A stretch of DNA of 64,000 nucleotides from Bartonella sp. M0177 (lineage in GTDB: Bacteria; Pseudomonadota; Alphaproteobacteria; Rhizobiales; Rhizobiaceae). The stretch is from positions 620,001 to 684,000 of the forward strand of contig NZ_JACFOY010000001.1 in the NCBI RefSeq assembly GCF_016102285.1, written 5' to 3'. Positions 8,801 to 18,792 of this stretch are shown one piece after another. A model generated the notes under the pieces. The model was not told the DNA's origin. It made no database searches and was given only the letters and a program-made list of their open reading frames with translations. A program made the translations under genes and the position numbers. Every line of letters starts with the position of its first letter. The stretch's first letter is position 1.

Positions 8801-9494
8801 GATGGAGCTCCTTAAGAACAGTACTTGATGGGCATTGAACCTGTCGGGCAGGTTTGACATCCCGGCAGATCATTTGTGGGGGGAGCGTTTCCCTACGCAG
8901 ATGTTTCAATTGTTATGTTTTGAACGAAAGTCAAGCACTGTTTGGTGAACAGTCACTTTTATTCTTATAACTCCAAAAAACAGTGGAAACTTGATGGATA
9001 ATTTCTTTTTTTTCGGCATGATCTGTCCCATTAAAGGAACAAGTTGTATTGCGCTTTTGTAGCCGGGATATGCTACTTATTTTTATATAAAATTATAATA
9101 TGATTATTAAAAAATACGTTTTAATAATAAAATTAAAATATAAAACATTTAAAATTATAATATAAAAATAAATTCTTATATTTTATTTAATGTAATATGT
9201 TATATATATAAAATATTCGTTTATTTTTATTTAAAAACAAAAATTGTTTTTATTTACAAAATATAAGAAATTTAATTTCTGATACCGCATAACAAATAAT
9301 AATCAACAACGAGTTGATTTATTCCGTTTTGATAATAATTTTCCGTTTTTGGCCTTCCGCTACAATTATAGCATTCAATAACAAATGCGTTATGTTACAT
9401 TGATTGCACCATGATAGATGAAAATTAATGACTTGTTTTGAACAAGGTTCAGAGCTCGAGGATTTTTGAAACATAAACTTGGATAGAGATCAAA
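8801..9494. other. AT-rich intergenic region
   Basis: About 690 bases between two divergent genes. The middle (about 9060-9300) is almost pure A/T with long runs and no open frame of note. It presumably holds the promoters of mgtE (leftward) and of the peptide-binding protein gene (rightward). I see no gene, repeat array or hairpin terminator in it. Confidence 0.6.
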
Positions 9495-11084
9495 GTGAGT
9501 CACTCTAAAGATTTTTCTGAAATATCCGGAAAACCCGCCTCGTTGACAAGCTCAACAATGAGCACAACAATGAGGGGGATAGTGGTGTGCTTGTTTTTCT
9601 TCTGTTTATTTGTTTCATCTGTCTTCTCGTCATCAGCTTCCGAACTCAAAATTGCACTACAAGACGATCCTGATAGTTTGGATCCGGCCTTATCAAAAAC
9701 CTTTTCAGGACGGCTTGTTTATACCGCCATATGCGATAAACTTGTTGATATTTCCCCGGATGCCGGTTTTGTTCCTGAACTTGCTCAAAGTTGGTCTTTT
9801 TCTGAAGACGGCAAGATTTTGAAAATGAGTTTACGAAAGGATGTCTTCTTTCACGATGGCACTTTGTTTAATGCCGATGCAGCAGTCTATTCTTTAAAAC
9901 GTACAATCGGTTTTTCACAATCCGTTCGGGAAAACGAACTTGATGCTGTTGCTTCTGTCGACGCAACAGGCCCCTTCGAATTGACAATCAAATTAAAATA
10001 TCCCGATGCTGCACTGTTGTCGCAACTCGCTGATCGGGCAGGCGTAATGGTATCCCCAAAAGCAGCACGTGAAATGGGAACAGATTTCGGGTTGAAGCCT
10101 ATTTGTGCGGGACCATTCCGCTTTGTCGAGCGCGTTCCACATGACAGAATTGTTTTGGAAAGATTCGATCGCTACTGGAACAGCCAACAAATCAAACTTG
10201 ACCGTCTCACTTTTTTATCGATCGAAGATCCATCCGTGCGTTTTTCGAATTTGCGTGCCGGAATTGTCGATATGGTTGACCGGCTTTCTTCAAGCGATTT
10301 TGCCAAAGCAAAAGCGGCATCCAGATTAGAAACGAACAGGATAGCGAGTGAAGCTTATATTGCGTTGACAATCAATATCGCAAATGGTGACAAAGCAATG
10401 ACGCCGCTCGGGCAACAAAAATTGCTGCGTCAGGCATTTTCGTTTGCTATTGACCGTGCATCTATTCGTGACAACGTTTATGACGGTGCAATGGTTGTCG
10501 GCAACCAGCCTTGGGTACCGGATACAGTTTGGTATAATTCGGGTTTTCCGGTTTCCCCGCGCAATCTGGAAAAAGCCCGCCAGTTAATAGAACAAGCCGG
10601 TTTTGCCAATCAGAAAATAGATGTCCAGATTTCCCATAGTAATGACCCGACAATTGTGCAGGTGATGCAGGCAATCCAGAAGATGGCCAATGAAGCCGGC
10701 TTCAATGTAAGTCTTCGTCCTAAAGAAGAAACCAAACTTGCCATAGATAATAAGAGCGGAAAATTCGAAGTTTCTGCACAAAGGTGGAGCGGCCGGATTG
10801 ATCCGGATGGAAATATCTCCTGGTTTGTTACCTGTGAAGCGGGGGACAATATAGGTAGATATTGTAATCACGATCTCGACGACAAACTCTCTTTGGCAAG
10901 AAAGACCTCCGATCCTGCCGAACGCGCCGATCTTTATCATCATGCTATCGCTATTCTTCAAGATGATATGCCGATCATCTATCTCGGACATCCTGATTAT
11001 ATCTATGCTTACACCAAAAAACTCCACGGTTTCCGGCCTTATCCGGATGGACTGATCCGTTTTTCCAATATGTATAAAAATTGA
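9495..11084 (+). CDS. Peptide/oligopeptide ABC transporter substrate-binding protein (SBP family 5), solitary
   Basis: 529-residue periplasmic binding protein of the DppA/OppA family. A signal peptide is visible (MRGIVVCLFFFCLFVSSVFS, cleavage near SASE), then ALQDDPDSLDPALSKTFSG, the family's opening block, and the LRKDVFFHDGTLFNADA segment. The start is uncertain. The frame opens with GTG at 9495 and ATGs follow at 9558 and 9570; the last starts directly at the signal peptide. No permease or ATPase gene is adjacent. It may feed a distant ABC system, possibly the one at 26-30 kb; this is inference. The next gene encodes an oligopeptidase. Confidence 0.85.
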   Translation: MSHSKDFSEISGKPASLTSSTMSTTMRGIVVCLFFFCLFVSSVFSSSASELKIALQDDPDSLDPALSKTFSGRLVYTAICDKLVDISPDAGFVPELAQSWSFSEDGKILKMSLRKDVFFHDGTLFNADAAVYSLKRTIGFSQSVRENELDAVASVDATGPFELTIKLKYPDAALLSQLADRAGVMVSPKAAREMGTDFGLKPICAGPFRFVERVPHDRIVLERFDRYWNSQQIKLDRLTFLSIEDPSVRFSNLRAGIVDMVDRLSSSDFAKAKAASRLETNRIASEAYIALTINIANGDKAMTPLGQQKLLRQAFSFAIDRASIRDNVYDGAMVVGNQPWVPDTVWYNSGFPVSPRNLEKARQLIEQAGFANQKIDVQISHSNDPTIVQVMQAIQKMANEAGFNVSLRPKEETKLAIDNKSGKFEVSAQRWSGRIDPDGNISWFVTCEAGDNIGRYCNHDLDDKLSLARKTSDPAERADLYHHAIAILQDDMPIIYLGHPDYIYAYTKKLHGFRPYPDGLIRFSNMYKN

Positions 11085-11502
11085 TCTTCGTCCCCTGTTT
11101 TGAAGTGTGGGCAGAACGAAAGATTTTGTTCCACGGCTGAAATCGGTATGTTCGGAAGCCGTTTTCATAATTTGGGAAAAACATCCTGAAGAAGATAATG
11201 AATTTTCTAAGATAGGGAATTTTTCTGAGACATTGAATTTGTTAACACGAGGAATTTTTTGTTTAGCGGCAGGCCTTGAATTTTTTTCAGTTCAAAGAAA
11301 AGTAAGTTCGAAAATTGTCTAACGAAAACGCCGCTCCATAAACGCCATTTCTATCTCTCGTCACGCGAAATTTAGAAGAATGAATACGCATTTAAGGGTA
11401 AAAAGAGTTTGAGAGACGCTGGCATTCATCGTTTTAATTATTACATGTGGTACACATTGATCATTGCAAACAATTTGCAGCATAAAGATTGGAGCTAAAA
11501 AT
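11085..11502. other. Intergenic region, no gene recognised
   Basis: About 420 bases. A 71-codon open frame at 11107-11322 has no recognisable domain and no clear ribosome-binding site. The region presumably holds the end of the binding-protein transcript and the promoter of the oligopeptidase gene. Confidence 0.55.
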
Positions 11503-13527
11503 ATGTCAAAAACGGCGTTGCTGGAGTGGACCGGTTTCGAGGGGCTGCCTGATTTTTCAAAAATTCACGATGAAGATTTCAAGCCAGCTTTTGAAGAAGC
11601 ATTAAAAGATGCCGAAGCCGAAATTGAACAAATTGCGGCCTCTCCGGAACCTGCCACGATTGACGGTTTTTTGCAGTCGTTCGAGCTTGCAGGTAAGTCC
11701 CTTGACCATGTATGTTCGGTTTTCTTTCTCCGTTCGGGTGCCTATAGCAATGATCTGATCCAGCAATTGGAACAGGATTTTGTACCGAAGCTGTCGCGTT
11801 ATTCTTCAAAATTGATGATGGATCCGCGACTTTTTGCAAAAATTGATGCCCTTCATGAGGAAGCAAAAAAAGCAAAATTCGATGCTGAAACCACGCGTGT
11901 GATCGAACTCACATGGAAAGGGTTCGTTCGCAACGGCGCGCTTCTTGGTGAAAAGGATAAAAAAAGGCTGGCCGAGATAAACGAACGATTGGCTTTGCTC
12001 GGTGCACAGTTCGGCCAACATGTATTGAATGATGAAGCCGAATGGGTTCTTTATCTTGAAAAAGAAGACTTGGCCGGACTTCCTGACGATCTTGTTGCAA
12101 CAATGAAAGAGACCGCAAAGGAAAGGGTAAGACCGGACTCCTATGCACTGACGCTTGCGCGTTCGGTTGTGGAGCCATTTCTGACTTTTTCCGACCGGCG
12201 GGACTTACGCCAGATTGCCTTTGAAGCCTGGGCAAAGCGTGGCGAAAATGGAAATAAAAATGACAATCGGAAGATCATCAGCGAGATTGTGGCATTGCGC
12301 GATGAAAAGGCAAAGCTTCTTGGCTTCAAATCCTTTGCTGCATTCAAACTCGACAACACAATGGCTAAAACGCCCGACAATGTCATGAAGCTTTTAATGC
12401 CTGTCTGGAAGCGGGCCGTTGCCAAGGCTGAAAAAGAAGCAGAGGAGCTGCAAAAACTGGCGGCCCAAACAGGAAGCAATGACGAGTTGGCTGCTTGGGA
12501 TTGGCGCTATTATGCAGAGAAACTGCGCACCAAATTATTCTCGTTCGACGAGGCTTCGGTCAAGGTCTATTTTGAACTGAATAAAATGATTGAAGCCGCT
12601 TTTGCGACCGCAAAAAAGCTTTTTGGTGTCACTTTTGAAGAAAAGCATGGAGTACCGCTTTGGCATGAGGATGCGCGGCTTTTCGAGGTCAAAAATCCTG
12701 ATGGCAGCTTGCGCGGGCTTTTTATTGGCGATTATTTTGCCCGCCCGAGCAAACGCTCCGGTGCATGGATGAGTGAATTACAAACCGAACATCATCTCGG
12801 AAAAGGGCGTAAACCGATCATCTATAATATTTGTAACTTCGCCAAACCGCCCAAGGGAAAACCGGCACTTTTGTCATTTGATGATGCGCGAACCCTGTTT
12901 CACGAATTCGGACATGCCCTCCATGGTCTGTTATCGGAGGTTAAATGGCCGTCGGTTTCGGGAACTTCTGTGGCAAGAGATTTTGTCGAACTTCCTTCGC
13001 AATTGTTCGAGCATTGGGTCACTGTTCCGGAAACCTTGAAAACTTACGCAAGGAACGTCAAAACCGGTGAACCCATGCCGCAGGAATTGCTCGACAAGGT
13101 TCTCGCTGCACGCACGTTCAATGGTGGTTTTGACGCCGTCGAATTTACTGCTTCCGCGCTTGTCGACATGGCCTTCCATGAAGGCGGAAAAGTCGATGAC
13201 CCGACCGAATTCGAGAAAAAAGAATTGCAAAAATTGGGTATGCCGAAGGCCATCATTATGCGCCACCGTCCGCCCCATTTTACGCATGTATTTACCGGCG
13301 ACGGTTATTCGGCGGGATATTACTCTTATATGTGGGCAGAAGTTCTCGATTCAGATGCGTTCGAGGCTTTTGAAGAAACCGGCAATGCCTTTGATCCGAA
13401 AACAGCAGAAAAACTGAAAAAATATATTTATTCAGCCGGTGGTAGTCGTGATCCGGAAGAACTTTATAAGGCTTTCCGTGGCCGCTTGCCGAGCCCTGAT
13501 GCATTGATGAGGAAACGGGGTATTTGA
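11503..13527 (+). CDS. M3 family zinc oligopeptidase (oligopeptidase A / peptidyl-dipeptidase Dcp type)
   Basis: 674-residue cytosolic thimet-like metallopeptidase that cuts short peptides. The zinc motif HEFGH is at residues 467-471 (FHEFGHALHGLLS). The downstream block SGTSVARDFVELPSQLFEHW carries the third zinc ligand (Glu), and GYSAGYYSYMWAEVLDSDAF is typical of Dcp/OpdA proteins. An in-frame start at 11464 would add 13 residues; the chosen ATG has TTGGAG in front. Length fits the family (about 680). Following a peptide-binding protein gene, it plausibly degrades imported peptides or cleaved signal peptides. Confidence 0.93.
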   Translation: MSKTALLEWTGFEGLPDFSKIHDEDFKPAFEEALKDAEAEIEQIAASPEPATIDGFLQSFELAGKSLDHVCSVFFLRSGAYSNDLIQQLEQDFVPKLSRYSSKLMMDPRLFAKIDALHEEAKKAKFDAETTRVIELTWKGFVRNGALLGEKDKKRLAEINERLALLGAQFGQHVLNDEAEWVLYLEKEDLAGLPDDLVATMKETAKERVRPDSYALTLARSVVEPFLTFSDRRDLRQIAFEAWAKRGENGNKNDNRKIISEIVALRDEKAKLLGFKSFAAFKLDNTMAKTPDNVMKLLMPVWKRAVAKAEKEAEELQKLAAQTGSNDELAAWDWRYYAEKLRTKLFSFDEASVKVYFELNKMIEAAFATAKKLFGVTFEEKHGVPLWHEDARLFEVKNPDGSLRGLFIGDYFARPSKRSGAWMSELQTEHHLGKGRKPIIYNICNFAKPPKGKPALLSFDDARTLFHEFGHALHGLLSEVKWPSVSGTSVARDFVELPSQLFEHWVTVPETLKTYARNVKTGEPMPQELLDKVLAARTFNGGFDAVEFTASALVDMAFHEGGKVDDPTEFEKKELQKLGMPKAIIMRHRPPHFTHVFTGDGYSAGYYSYMWAEVLDSDAFEAFEETGNAFDPKTAEKLKKYIYSAGGSRDPEELYKAFRGRLPSPDALMRKRGI

Positions 13528-13562
13528 TAGTAGAGCCTTGTTACTTGTTATAGGTGTTGATT

Positions 13563-13599
13563 AACCGAAAGGAGGAAATTTTCCTCCTTTCGGTTTTTA
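13563..13599 (+). terminator. Rho-independent terminator of the M3 peptidase gene
   Basis: A perfect stem of at least 14 bp (AACCGAAAGGAGGA paired with TCCTCCTTTCGGTT) with a 4-5 base loop is followed by a T run. It lies about 35 bases past the stop codon and is one of the strongest terminators in the window. Confidence 0.92.
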
Positions 13600-13821
13600 A
13601 GGTTTTATCTTGTGGCGTTTTTGGGTTAAAAATCTCGCCGGAAGATGCTTCTTTTGAAAATTAGTCGTTAAATTGCGGCTATAAATGAAAGAAGCCACCT
13701 GAATATGATACAAAAAGCGGGGGAAATAGCTCAGAGGATGAGCTTGTTTCCATCGCTTTGACAGCTTACTCATGCAGGAGTAAGAATTATTGGAAAAACT
13801 CTAAAATTCGGATTTTGAAAA

Positions 13822-14427
13822 ATGGAAAAGTTCACAACACTGACGGGTGTTGCAGCCCCAATGCCGGTTGTCAATATCGATACCGATATGATTATTCCAA
13901 AAAACTATTTGAAAACGATCAAGCGGACGGGGCTGGGCAAAGGGCTTTTTGCAGATATGCGTTATCGTGATGACGGATCTGAAAATCCTGATTTTGTTTT
14001 GAACAAACCTGCTTATCGTCATGCCAAAATCATTGTCGCCGGAGATAATTTCGGTTGCGGTTCGTCTCGTGAACACGCGCCTTGGGCATTGGCCGATTTC
14101 GGGATACGTTGTGTTATTTCAACTTCATTTGCCGATATTTTTTATAACAATTGCTTCAAAAACGGTATTTTGCCAATTATTGTTAGTCCGGAAGATTTAC
14201 AAAAACTGATGGAAGATGCAGAACGCGGTGCTAATGCAACCATGACCATCGACCTTGAGAAAAAGGAAATCCATGGACCTGATGGTGGAACATTGAAGTT
14301 CGATCTTGACGAATTTCGTCGGCACTGCCTGCTGAACGGACTTGATGATATTGGACTGACTATGCGCAAGGTGTCCGAAATTGATTCTTTTGAAAAAAAG
14401 AATGCAAAGGAACATCCATGGGCCTGA
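13822..14427 (+). CDS. leuD: 3-isopropylmalate dehydratase small subunit
   Basis: 201-residue aconitase-swivel subunit. With LeuC it isomerises 2-isopropylmalate to 3-isopropylmalate in leucine synthesis. The family blocks [16 protein letters not shown] (about residues 18-33) and [17 protein letters not shown] are intact, and the length is standard. leuC and leuB are not in the window, so the leucine genes are scattered, as is common in Rhizobiales. There is no strong ribosome-binding site before the ATG. The preceding 220 bases have tRNA-like snatches but no complete tRNA and no recognisable leucine leader peptide. Confidence 0.95.
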   Translation: MEKFTTLTGVAAPMPVVNIDTDMIIPKNYLKTIKRTGLGKGLFADMRYRDDGSENPDFVLNKPAYRHAKIIVAGDNFGCGSSREHAPWALADFGIRCVISTSFADIFYNNCFKNGILPIIVSPEDLQKLMEDAERGANATMTIDLEKKEIHGPDGGTLKFDLDEFRRHCLLNGLDDIGLTMRKVSEIDSFEKKNAKEHPWA

Positions 14428-14530
14428 ATTAACGAGCTTTAAAAAATTAAACCGGATTTTGAATTAGCCGCTTGAGAGCGAGCTGAATAAACCACGCTTT
14501 TGATAGCTGTAATGGAGCATGTAATTTAAT

Positions 14531-14953
14531 ATGGCTAGACCAGACCATAGTCATAACTGGGCCTCTCGCCTCTCTCCAAGTTTGAATGAACTCGATTCTA
14601 TTGCCCGAAATTCTTTTGCCAATTTGCCTTCAAAATTTCGGGTTCTTTGTGAAGACCTTGTTATATGTGTCACGGATTTTCCTGATGACCAGATGATGGA
14701 TGATATGGGACTGGAATCTCCGTTCGAGCTTTTGGGCTTGTTTGAAGGACAAGGCATTAGCGAGCGGTTTTCTTTGAATACTGGCAATGAAACGAACCGG
14801 ATTACACTGTTCAGGCGCCCAATTCTTGATTATTGGTCTGAAAATGATGAAGCGCTGGGCGATATTGTAACACATGTTCTTATTCAGGAAATCGGACGTA
14901 ACTTCGGTTTATCGGATGACACATTGGATGAAATAGAAGAAGCTGTCGAATAA
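14531..14953 (+). CDS. Zincin-like metallopeptidase-family protein with lost HExxH motif
   Basis: 140-residue protein of the zincin-like (Possible metallopeptidase, Zincin_1) family of small cytosolic proteins. Family marks include FPDDQMMDDMGLESPFELLGLF (split here at about residues 50-71), the ITLFRRPILDYW block and the C-terminal GLSDDTLDEIE. Members normally carry HEIGHHFGLSD. Here the segment reads QEIGRNFGLSD (119-129), so both zinc-binding histidines are replaced (Q119, R123) while the catalytic Glu remains. It is probably not an active zinc peptidase. It lies about 100 bases after leuD on the same strand and may be co-transcribed. The frame is intact, so it is not an obvious pseudogene. 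Confidence 0.75.
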   Translation: MARPDHSHNWASRLSPSLNELDSIARNSFANLPSKFRVLCEDLVICVTDFPDDQMMDDMGLESPFELLGLFEGQGISERFSLNTGNETNRITLFRRPILDYWSENDEALGDIVTHVLIQEIGRNFGLSDDTLDEIEEAVE

Positions 14954-15261
14954 GATCCAATTACACAATAACGATCACCGTTTGTCCGCTTTATTCTCAT
15001 TTGCTGCAACAGAAGGGCTATCGGTATTTTTCGATCACTGTATTCCTTAACTTTCCCCCATTTTCATATAATCGCCAAGCGTAAAAATCGGACAGAATAG
15101 TTTAGAGAACTGTTTTATTCAAAAATTTTCCGGACAATCGCCAGAAAGTCGAAAAAACCTTTTTGGCCACCAAGGTTACTTATAATCAACCTTTCGAAAT
15201 ATATGACTATAAAAATGAGTGAAAAGAAGCCGATCGCTTTTATGAACAATTATACAACGGT
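14954..15261. other. Intergenic region, nothing recognised
   Basis: About 310 bases between two convergent genes. I see no open frame of interest and no clear terminator hairpin with a T run. Confidence 0.5.
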
Positions 15262-16326
15262 CTATTGAACCGTGGAAAAATTGTCAGCACGCCCTGCGTG
15301 TTTACCATTTCGAGGAACCCAGGAATCTTCATCTTTCAAAGGTTTCGGGTTGTCAGGATCACCGAGAAGACCATTATTTTGTCCCGTCATGTCATAAAAA
15401 CCAACAGGTGCAATCCGGTCGACATCGCGTGGTAAAACAGAAATAACAGGTCCGTTCGGATCGACTTTGATATTTTCCTTGTCATCCTTCGAATTCAAAT
15501 TGAAAATGCTATCCAACGGTTTTTCAAGGTAGAAAGCGAGTTTCTTTTTTCCCGCAGTGGTAAAATTTATCCCGTCATTGGCGCGCAGTCGGGCTGTCTG
15601 TCCGTTTACATCGTAACCGGAAAGCGCGAAATTTCCTTGTTCATCAACAAAACCTTCCCACACATCGATAAAATGTCCGCCTGCTGCTTCCACCTGTTGC
15701 TTATAAAGTCTGTTGAAAGATGCTATTGCGATGCTCAAGTTCTGATCTTTGAAAGACGGGTTTCCCAACCATAAGAATGGTTTTCCGGTTTGCTTGAGAA
15801 CATTTGTAAGTGCGGTAATCCGTTGACGATAATTGTCTTTCCATTCGCTGGCGTTGACATCAATAGTTTCGCCATTCATTTTAATAGGTTGATCATCATT
15901 GGCACCAAGTGCCATGACAATGACATCCGGCTTTTCTTTTGCTATGAGCTTCGGAATATTGTCTATCCAATTATAGTGGTTGTCGCGAACGAGACCGGAT
16001 GACAGATTTGTTGAAATCAAAACAACAATATCGGTATTTTCTGCGTAAAGCTGGCTTAATCCGTCACCGGCAGCATTGGCGACAAAATCCCCCATCACCA
16101 GAATGCGTTTCGCGTTCTGTGCTTTCTGATTGGCTTTTTGCTGTGCAGGCGTTTTGACAACGCGTTTTTTCTTCACCGGCGGTGGTGGCGGTGGATAGAC
16201 CGGTTGCACTTCCTGTTTGCGCCCGAAGATAATATCAAAAATATTTCTTGCATCTGCGACTGCCGGTGCAAATGCCAATACAATGACTGGAAACAGAAAC
16301 AGGACAAAACGTGCAAGTCTTTTCAT
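15262..16326 (-). CDS. DUF459 (SGNH-hydrolase-like) periplasmic protein
   Basis: 354-residue exported protein with a signal peptide (KRLARFVLFLFPVIVLAFAPAVADA), a Pro-rich and Lys-rich linker (about 42-70) and a DUF459 domain of SGNH-hydrolase fold. The fold's marks are altered: the nucleophile block reads GDF (79-81) instead of GDS, the GAND block is kept (141-144), and the final DxxH block reads DGIN (251-254). Thus Ser and His of the triad are missing. I recall GDF as common in rhizobial DUF459 proteins, so the protein may be non-catalytic. The ATG at 16326 is preferred over a TTG two codons upstream. It is 16 bases after a lytic transglycosylase gene, implying a cell-wall role. Confidence 0.8.
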   Translation of the reverse strand: MKRLARFVLFLFPVIVLAFAPAVADARNIFDIIFGRKQEVQPVYPPPPPPVKKKRVVKTPAQQKANQKAQNAKRILVMGDFVANAAGDGLSQLYAENTDIVVLISTNLSSGLVRDNHYNWIDNIPKLIAKEKPDVIVMALGANDDQPIKMNGETIDVNASEWKDNYRQRITALTNVLKQTGKPFLWLGNPSFKDQNLSIAIASFNRLYKQQVEAAGGHFIDVWEGFVDEQGNFALSGYDVNGQTARLRANDGINFTTAGKKKLAFYLEKPLDSIFNLNSKDDKENIKVDPNGPVISVLPRDVDRIAPVGFYDMTGQNNGLLGDPDNPKPLKDEDSWVPRNGKHAGRADNFSTVQ

Positions 16327-16342
16327 CAACAATTTTCCGGAA

Positions 16343-17599
16343 TTAACGGCTACGAAGAATTGTCAATAATTCACGGCTTGGATTTCCATCAACGGGCAAG
16401 CCATTGCGACTTTGAAAAGTCTCGATCGCTTTTTTGGTGACCTCTCCGTTTTTACCGTCGATATTGCCGTGATAGTACCCCATTTTATTCAGTCTCGTTT
16501 GTAGTTCCTGACGTTCCTGAATATTGAGTGGCGAAAACGGTCTGTTCCAATCTTTGACCAATCCCGGACGGCCGGCAATGCGGTCAGAAAGTAGACCGAC
16601 AGCCAAAGCATAACGGTCGGCACTATTGTAACGCTTTATGACAAAGAAATTTTTTGTAACCAGAAAGACCGGTCCCTTCCGGCCATCGGGCAATTTCAAA
16701 TTTGCTTTATCGGAAGGGTAGGGGAATGGTTTGCCATTTGCCCGCTTTACACCCATTTTTGTCCATTCGGAAAGCGGCAACGAGCCCGGGGGAAATTTAC
16801 CATTTTCAGGAAGGAGAACTTCATAGCCCCAAGGACGCCCCTCTTGCCAACCATTTTTCTTCAAAAGATTGGCCGCGGTTGCCAGAGCATCGGGAACCGA
16901 CGTCCAAATATCGCGCTTTCCATCCCCATCCATATCAACAGCGTAGATCAGGTAACTTGTCGGAATGAATTGTGTGTGCCCGAGTGCTCCCGCCCATGAA
17001 CCTTGTAAATGGGCGCGATCAATATCTCCGGACTGAAGAATTTTCATAGCTGCAATAAGCTGCGTTTGTGCGTATTTTGCTCTGCGTTTGTCACCAAAAC
17101 CGAGGGTAGCAAGCGATCGAATGGCATCGCGCATAGCAGTATCACGATCCATTGCCTCGCCGAAATCGGATTCGATTGACCATATTGCCAGAAGTATATT
17201 GCGATCAACACCGAAACGTTTTTCAATTGCACCAAGCCACTTTGCCCATTTTTTCCCATGGGCACGACCGGTTGCAATCGCATTGTCCTGCACCCGATTG
17301 TCAAAATAATTCCATGTCGGATCGGTAAACTCGGGTTGATAAGCTGCTTTTTTCAAAACTTCCGGATCCGGAGAATCAACTCCCTTGAAAGCGAGATTGA
17401 AAGTTGCAGGTGTAATGCCTGCGTTCAAAGCAGTTGTTTTGAAGGCGGCAATCCAGCGTCTGAAGGCAATATCCGAACCATTCGCCAAAGCAGGCAAAGA
17501 ACAAAATGCACCGATGAAACATGCGCCGCCGAAAACTGCAAACCGTCTGGTTATCCGGCTATCGGTTATTTGAGGGAAACTATTTGTTTTTATTTTCAT
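16343..17599 (-). CDS. Lytic murein transglycosylase (MltB-like) with peptidoglycan-binding domain
   Basis: 418-residue exported enzyme. The signal peptide (TRRFAVFGGACFIGAFCSLPALA, in two runs) includes a twin Arg but lacks a full Tat consensus. Then follows an SLT_2/MltB-type domain with catalytic Glu143 in AIWSIESDFGE, the AGALGHTQFIPTSYL and DGDGKRDIW blocks, and a C-terminal PG_binding_1 domain (about 355-415, LNKMGYYHGNIDGKNGEVT). It cleaves the MurNAc-GlcNAc bond, leaving 1,6-anhydro ends. The ATG is chosen because GGCGGAGCACAG precedes it; an upstream in-frame start adds 9 residues. First gene of a two-gene leftward operon. Confidence 0.91.
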   Translation of the reverse strand: MKIKTNSFPQITDSRITRRFAVFGGACFIGAFCSLPALANGSDIAFRRWIAAFKTTALNAGITPATFNLAFKGVDSPDPEVLKKAAYQPEFTDPTWNYFDNRVQDNAIATGRAHGKKWAKWLGAIEKRFGVDRNILLAIWSIESDFGEAMDRDTAMRDAIRSLATLGFGDKRRAKYAQTQLIAAMKILQSGDIDRAHLQGSWAGALGHTQFIPTSYLIYAVDMDGDGKRDIWTSVPDALATAANLLKKNGWQEGRPWGYEVLLPENGKFPPGSLPLSEWTKMGVKRANGKPFPYPSDKANLKLPDGRKGPVFLVTKNFFVIKRYNSADRYALAVGLLSDRIAGRPGLVKDWNRPFSPLNIQERQELQTRLNKMGYYHGNIDGKNGEVTKKAIETFQSRNGLPVDGNPSRELLTILRSR

Positions 17600-17894
17600 C
17601 TGTGCTCCGCCTGATAAAAGCAACAATCGGACTAAAAATGCCTCATCCCCATATTAAACCGATTTTCCGAATTTTTTGAATATTTTATCGTAATTTTTAA
17701 TGAAGTTGATAAAATCCGGAAAATAGCATTCTTGTTGTGAAATTGACTATTTATTTAGCCTTTGGACAGTAAAATGTCATCACTTAAGATTGCAGCTTGC
17801 GAAAAAAGATGATGACAAAAAGCCTAATTTTGTCACCTTTCGCATTATACAATGAAAAAAGTTGAATTGAACGGAATAAATTCGGGAGAGCAGT

Positions 17895-18776
17895 TTGAAA
17901 AAAATCCGTAAAGCAGTCTTCCCCGTGGCGGGACTTGGAACACGTTTCTTACCGGCAACCAAAACAGTTCCGAAGGAAATGCTCACCGTTGTTGACAAGC
18001 CTGTTATTCAATATGTGGTTGATGAAGCCCGCGAAGCCGGAATTGAACATCTGATTTTCGTAACCGGTCGCAACAAAGCGGTTATCGAGGATTATTTCGA
18101 TGCGCAGGTCGAGCTTTATACGACGCTTGCCGAACGTGGCAAGAAGGAAGAGTTGGCTCATCTCAAGGATCTTCAACCGCAACCGGGCACAACATCCTTT
18201 ACCCGTCAACAACAGCCTTTGGGGCTCGGGCATGCAGTCTGGTGTGCACGCGAACTTGTCGGAAACGAACCCTTTGCTCTTCTCTTGCCGGATATGGTCA
18301 TGCAGGCAGAAAAAGGGTGTCTTTCGGAAATGGTTCGCCTTTATGAAGCAACCGGCGGCAATATCGTCGCTGTTCAGGAATGCGATCCGGAAGAAGCGCA
18401 TAAATACGGTATTGTTGGCAAAGGTAAAGCGGTCGCCCACGGCTTTGAAATAACCCAGATGGTGGAAAAACCGGCAAAAGGTACGGCTCCTTCCAACCTC
18501 TATATTAACGGGCGATATATTTTGCAGCCGGAAATTTTCGATATTCTGTCGCGGCAGGAAAAAGGTGCAGGCAACGAAATCCAGTTGACGGATGGTATGC
18601 GTTCACTTGCGCAAGATCAGAAGTTTTATGGCTACCGCTTTGAAGGTACGACATATGATTGCGGTTCCAAAACCGGATTTATTGAAGCAAATGTAGCATT
18701 TGCCCTTTCGCGAGACGATATGCGTGATAAGGTTCTTGGCCCCTTAACGACATTGTTGGCGAATATAAAAAAATAA
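17895..18776 (+). CDS. galU: UTP--glucose-1-phosphate uridylyltransferase
   Basis: 293-residue cytosolic nucleotidyltransferase that makes UDP-glucose for glycans and the envelope. The nucleotide-binding block [18 protein letters not shown] (about residues 7-24), [14 protein letters not shown] and the late [12 protein letters not shown] block are typical. The start codon is TTG: CGGGAGAG stands six bases ahead, and the next in-frame ATG lies well inside the conserved domain. It is divergent from the lytic transglycosylase operon and is followed on the same strand by kdsD, so the pair supplies envelope sugar precursors. Confidence 0.95.
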   Translation: MKKIRKAVFPVAGLGTRFLPATKTVPKEMLTVVDKPVIQYVVDEAREAGIEHLIFVTGRNKAVIEDYFDAQVELYTTLAERGKKEELAHLKDLQPQPGTTSFTRQQQPLGLGHAVWCARELVGNEPFALLLPDMVMQAEKGCLSEMVRLYEATGGNIVAVQECDPEEAHKYGIVGKGKAVAHGFEITQMVEKPAKGTAPSNLYINGRYILQPEIFDILSRQEKGAGNEIQLTDGMRSLAQDQKFYGYRFEGTTYDCGSKTGFIEANVAFALSRDDMRDKVLGPLTTLLANIKK

Positions 18777-18792
18777 AACATAGTAGACGTCA

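Noticed and set aside
8801-9000. Mg2+ riboswitch in the mgtE leader
   Set aside because: No recognisable M-box-like conserved segments or strong paired elements were seen by eye. A covariance-model search would be needed to claim one.
13716-13790. tRNA-like sequence (GGGGGAAATAGCTCAGAGG) before leuD
   Set aside because: Only a D-arm-like stretch is present. There is no T-arm (GGTTCGAATCC-type) and no closing acceptor stem at the right distance, so it is not a tRNA gene.
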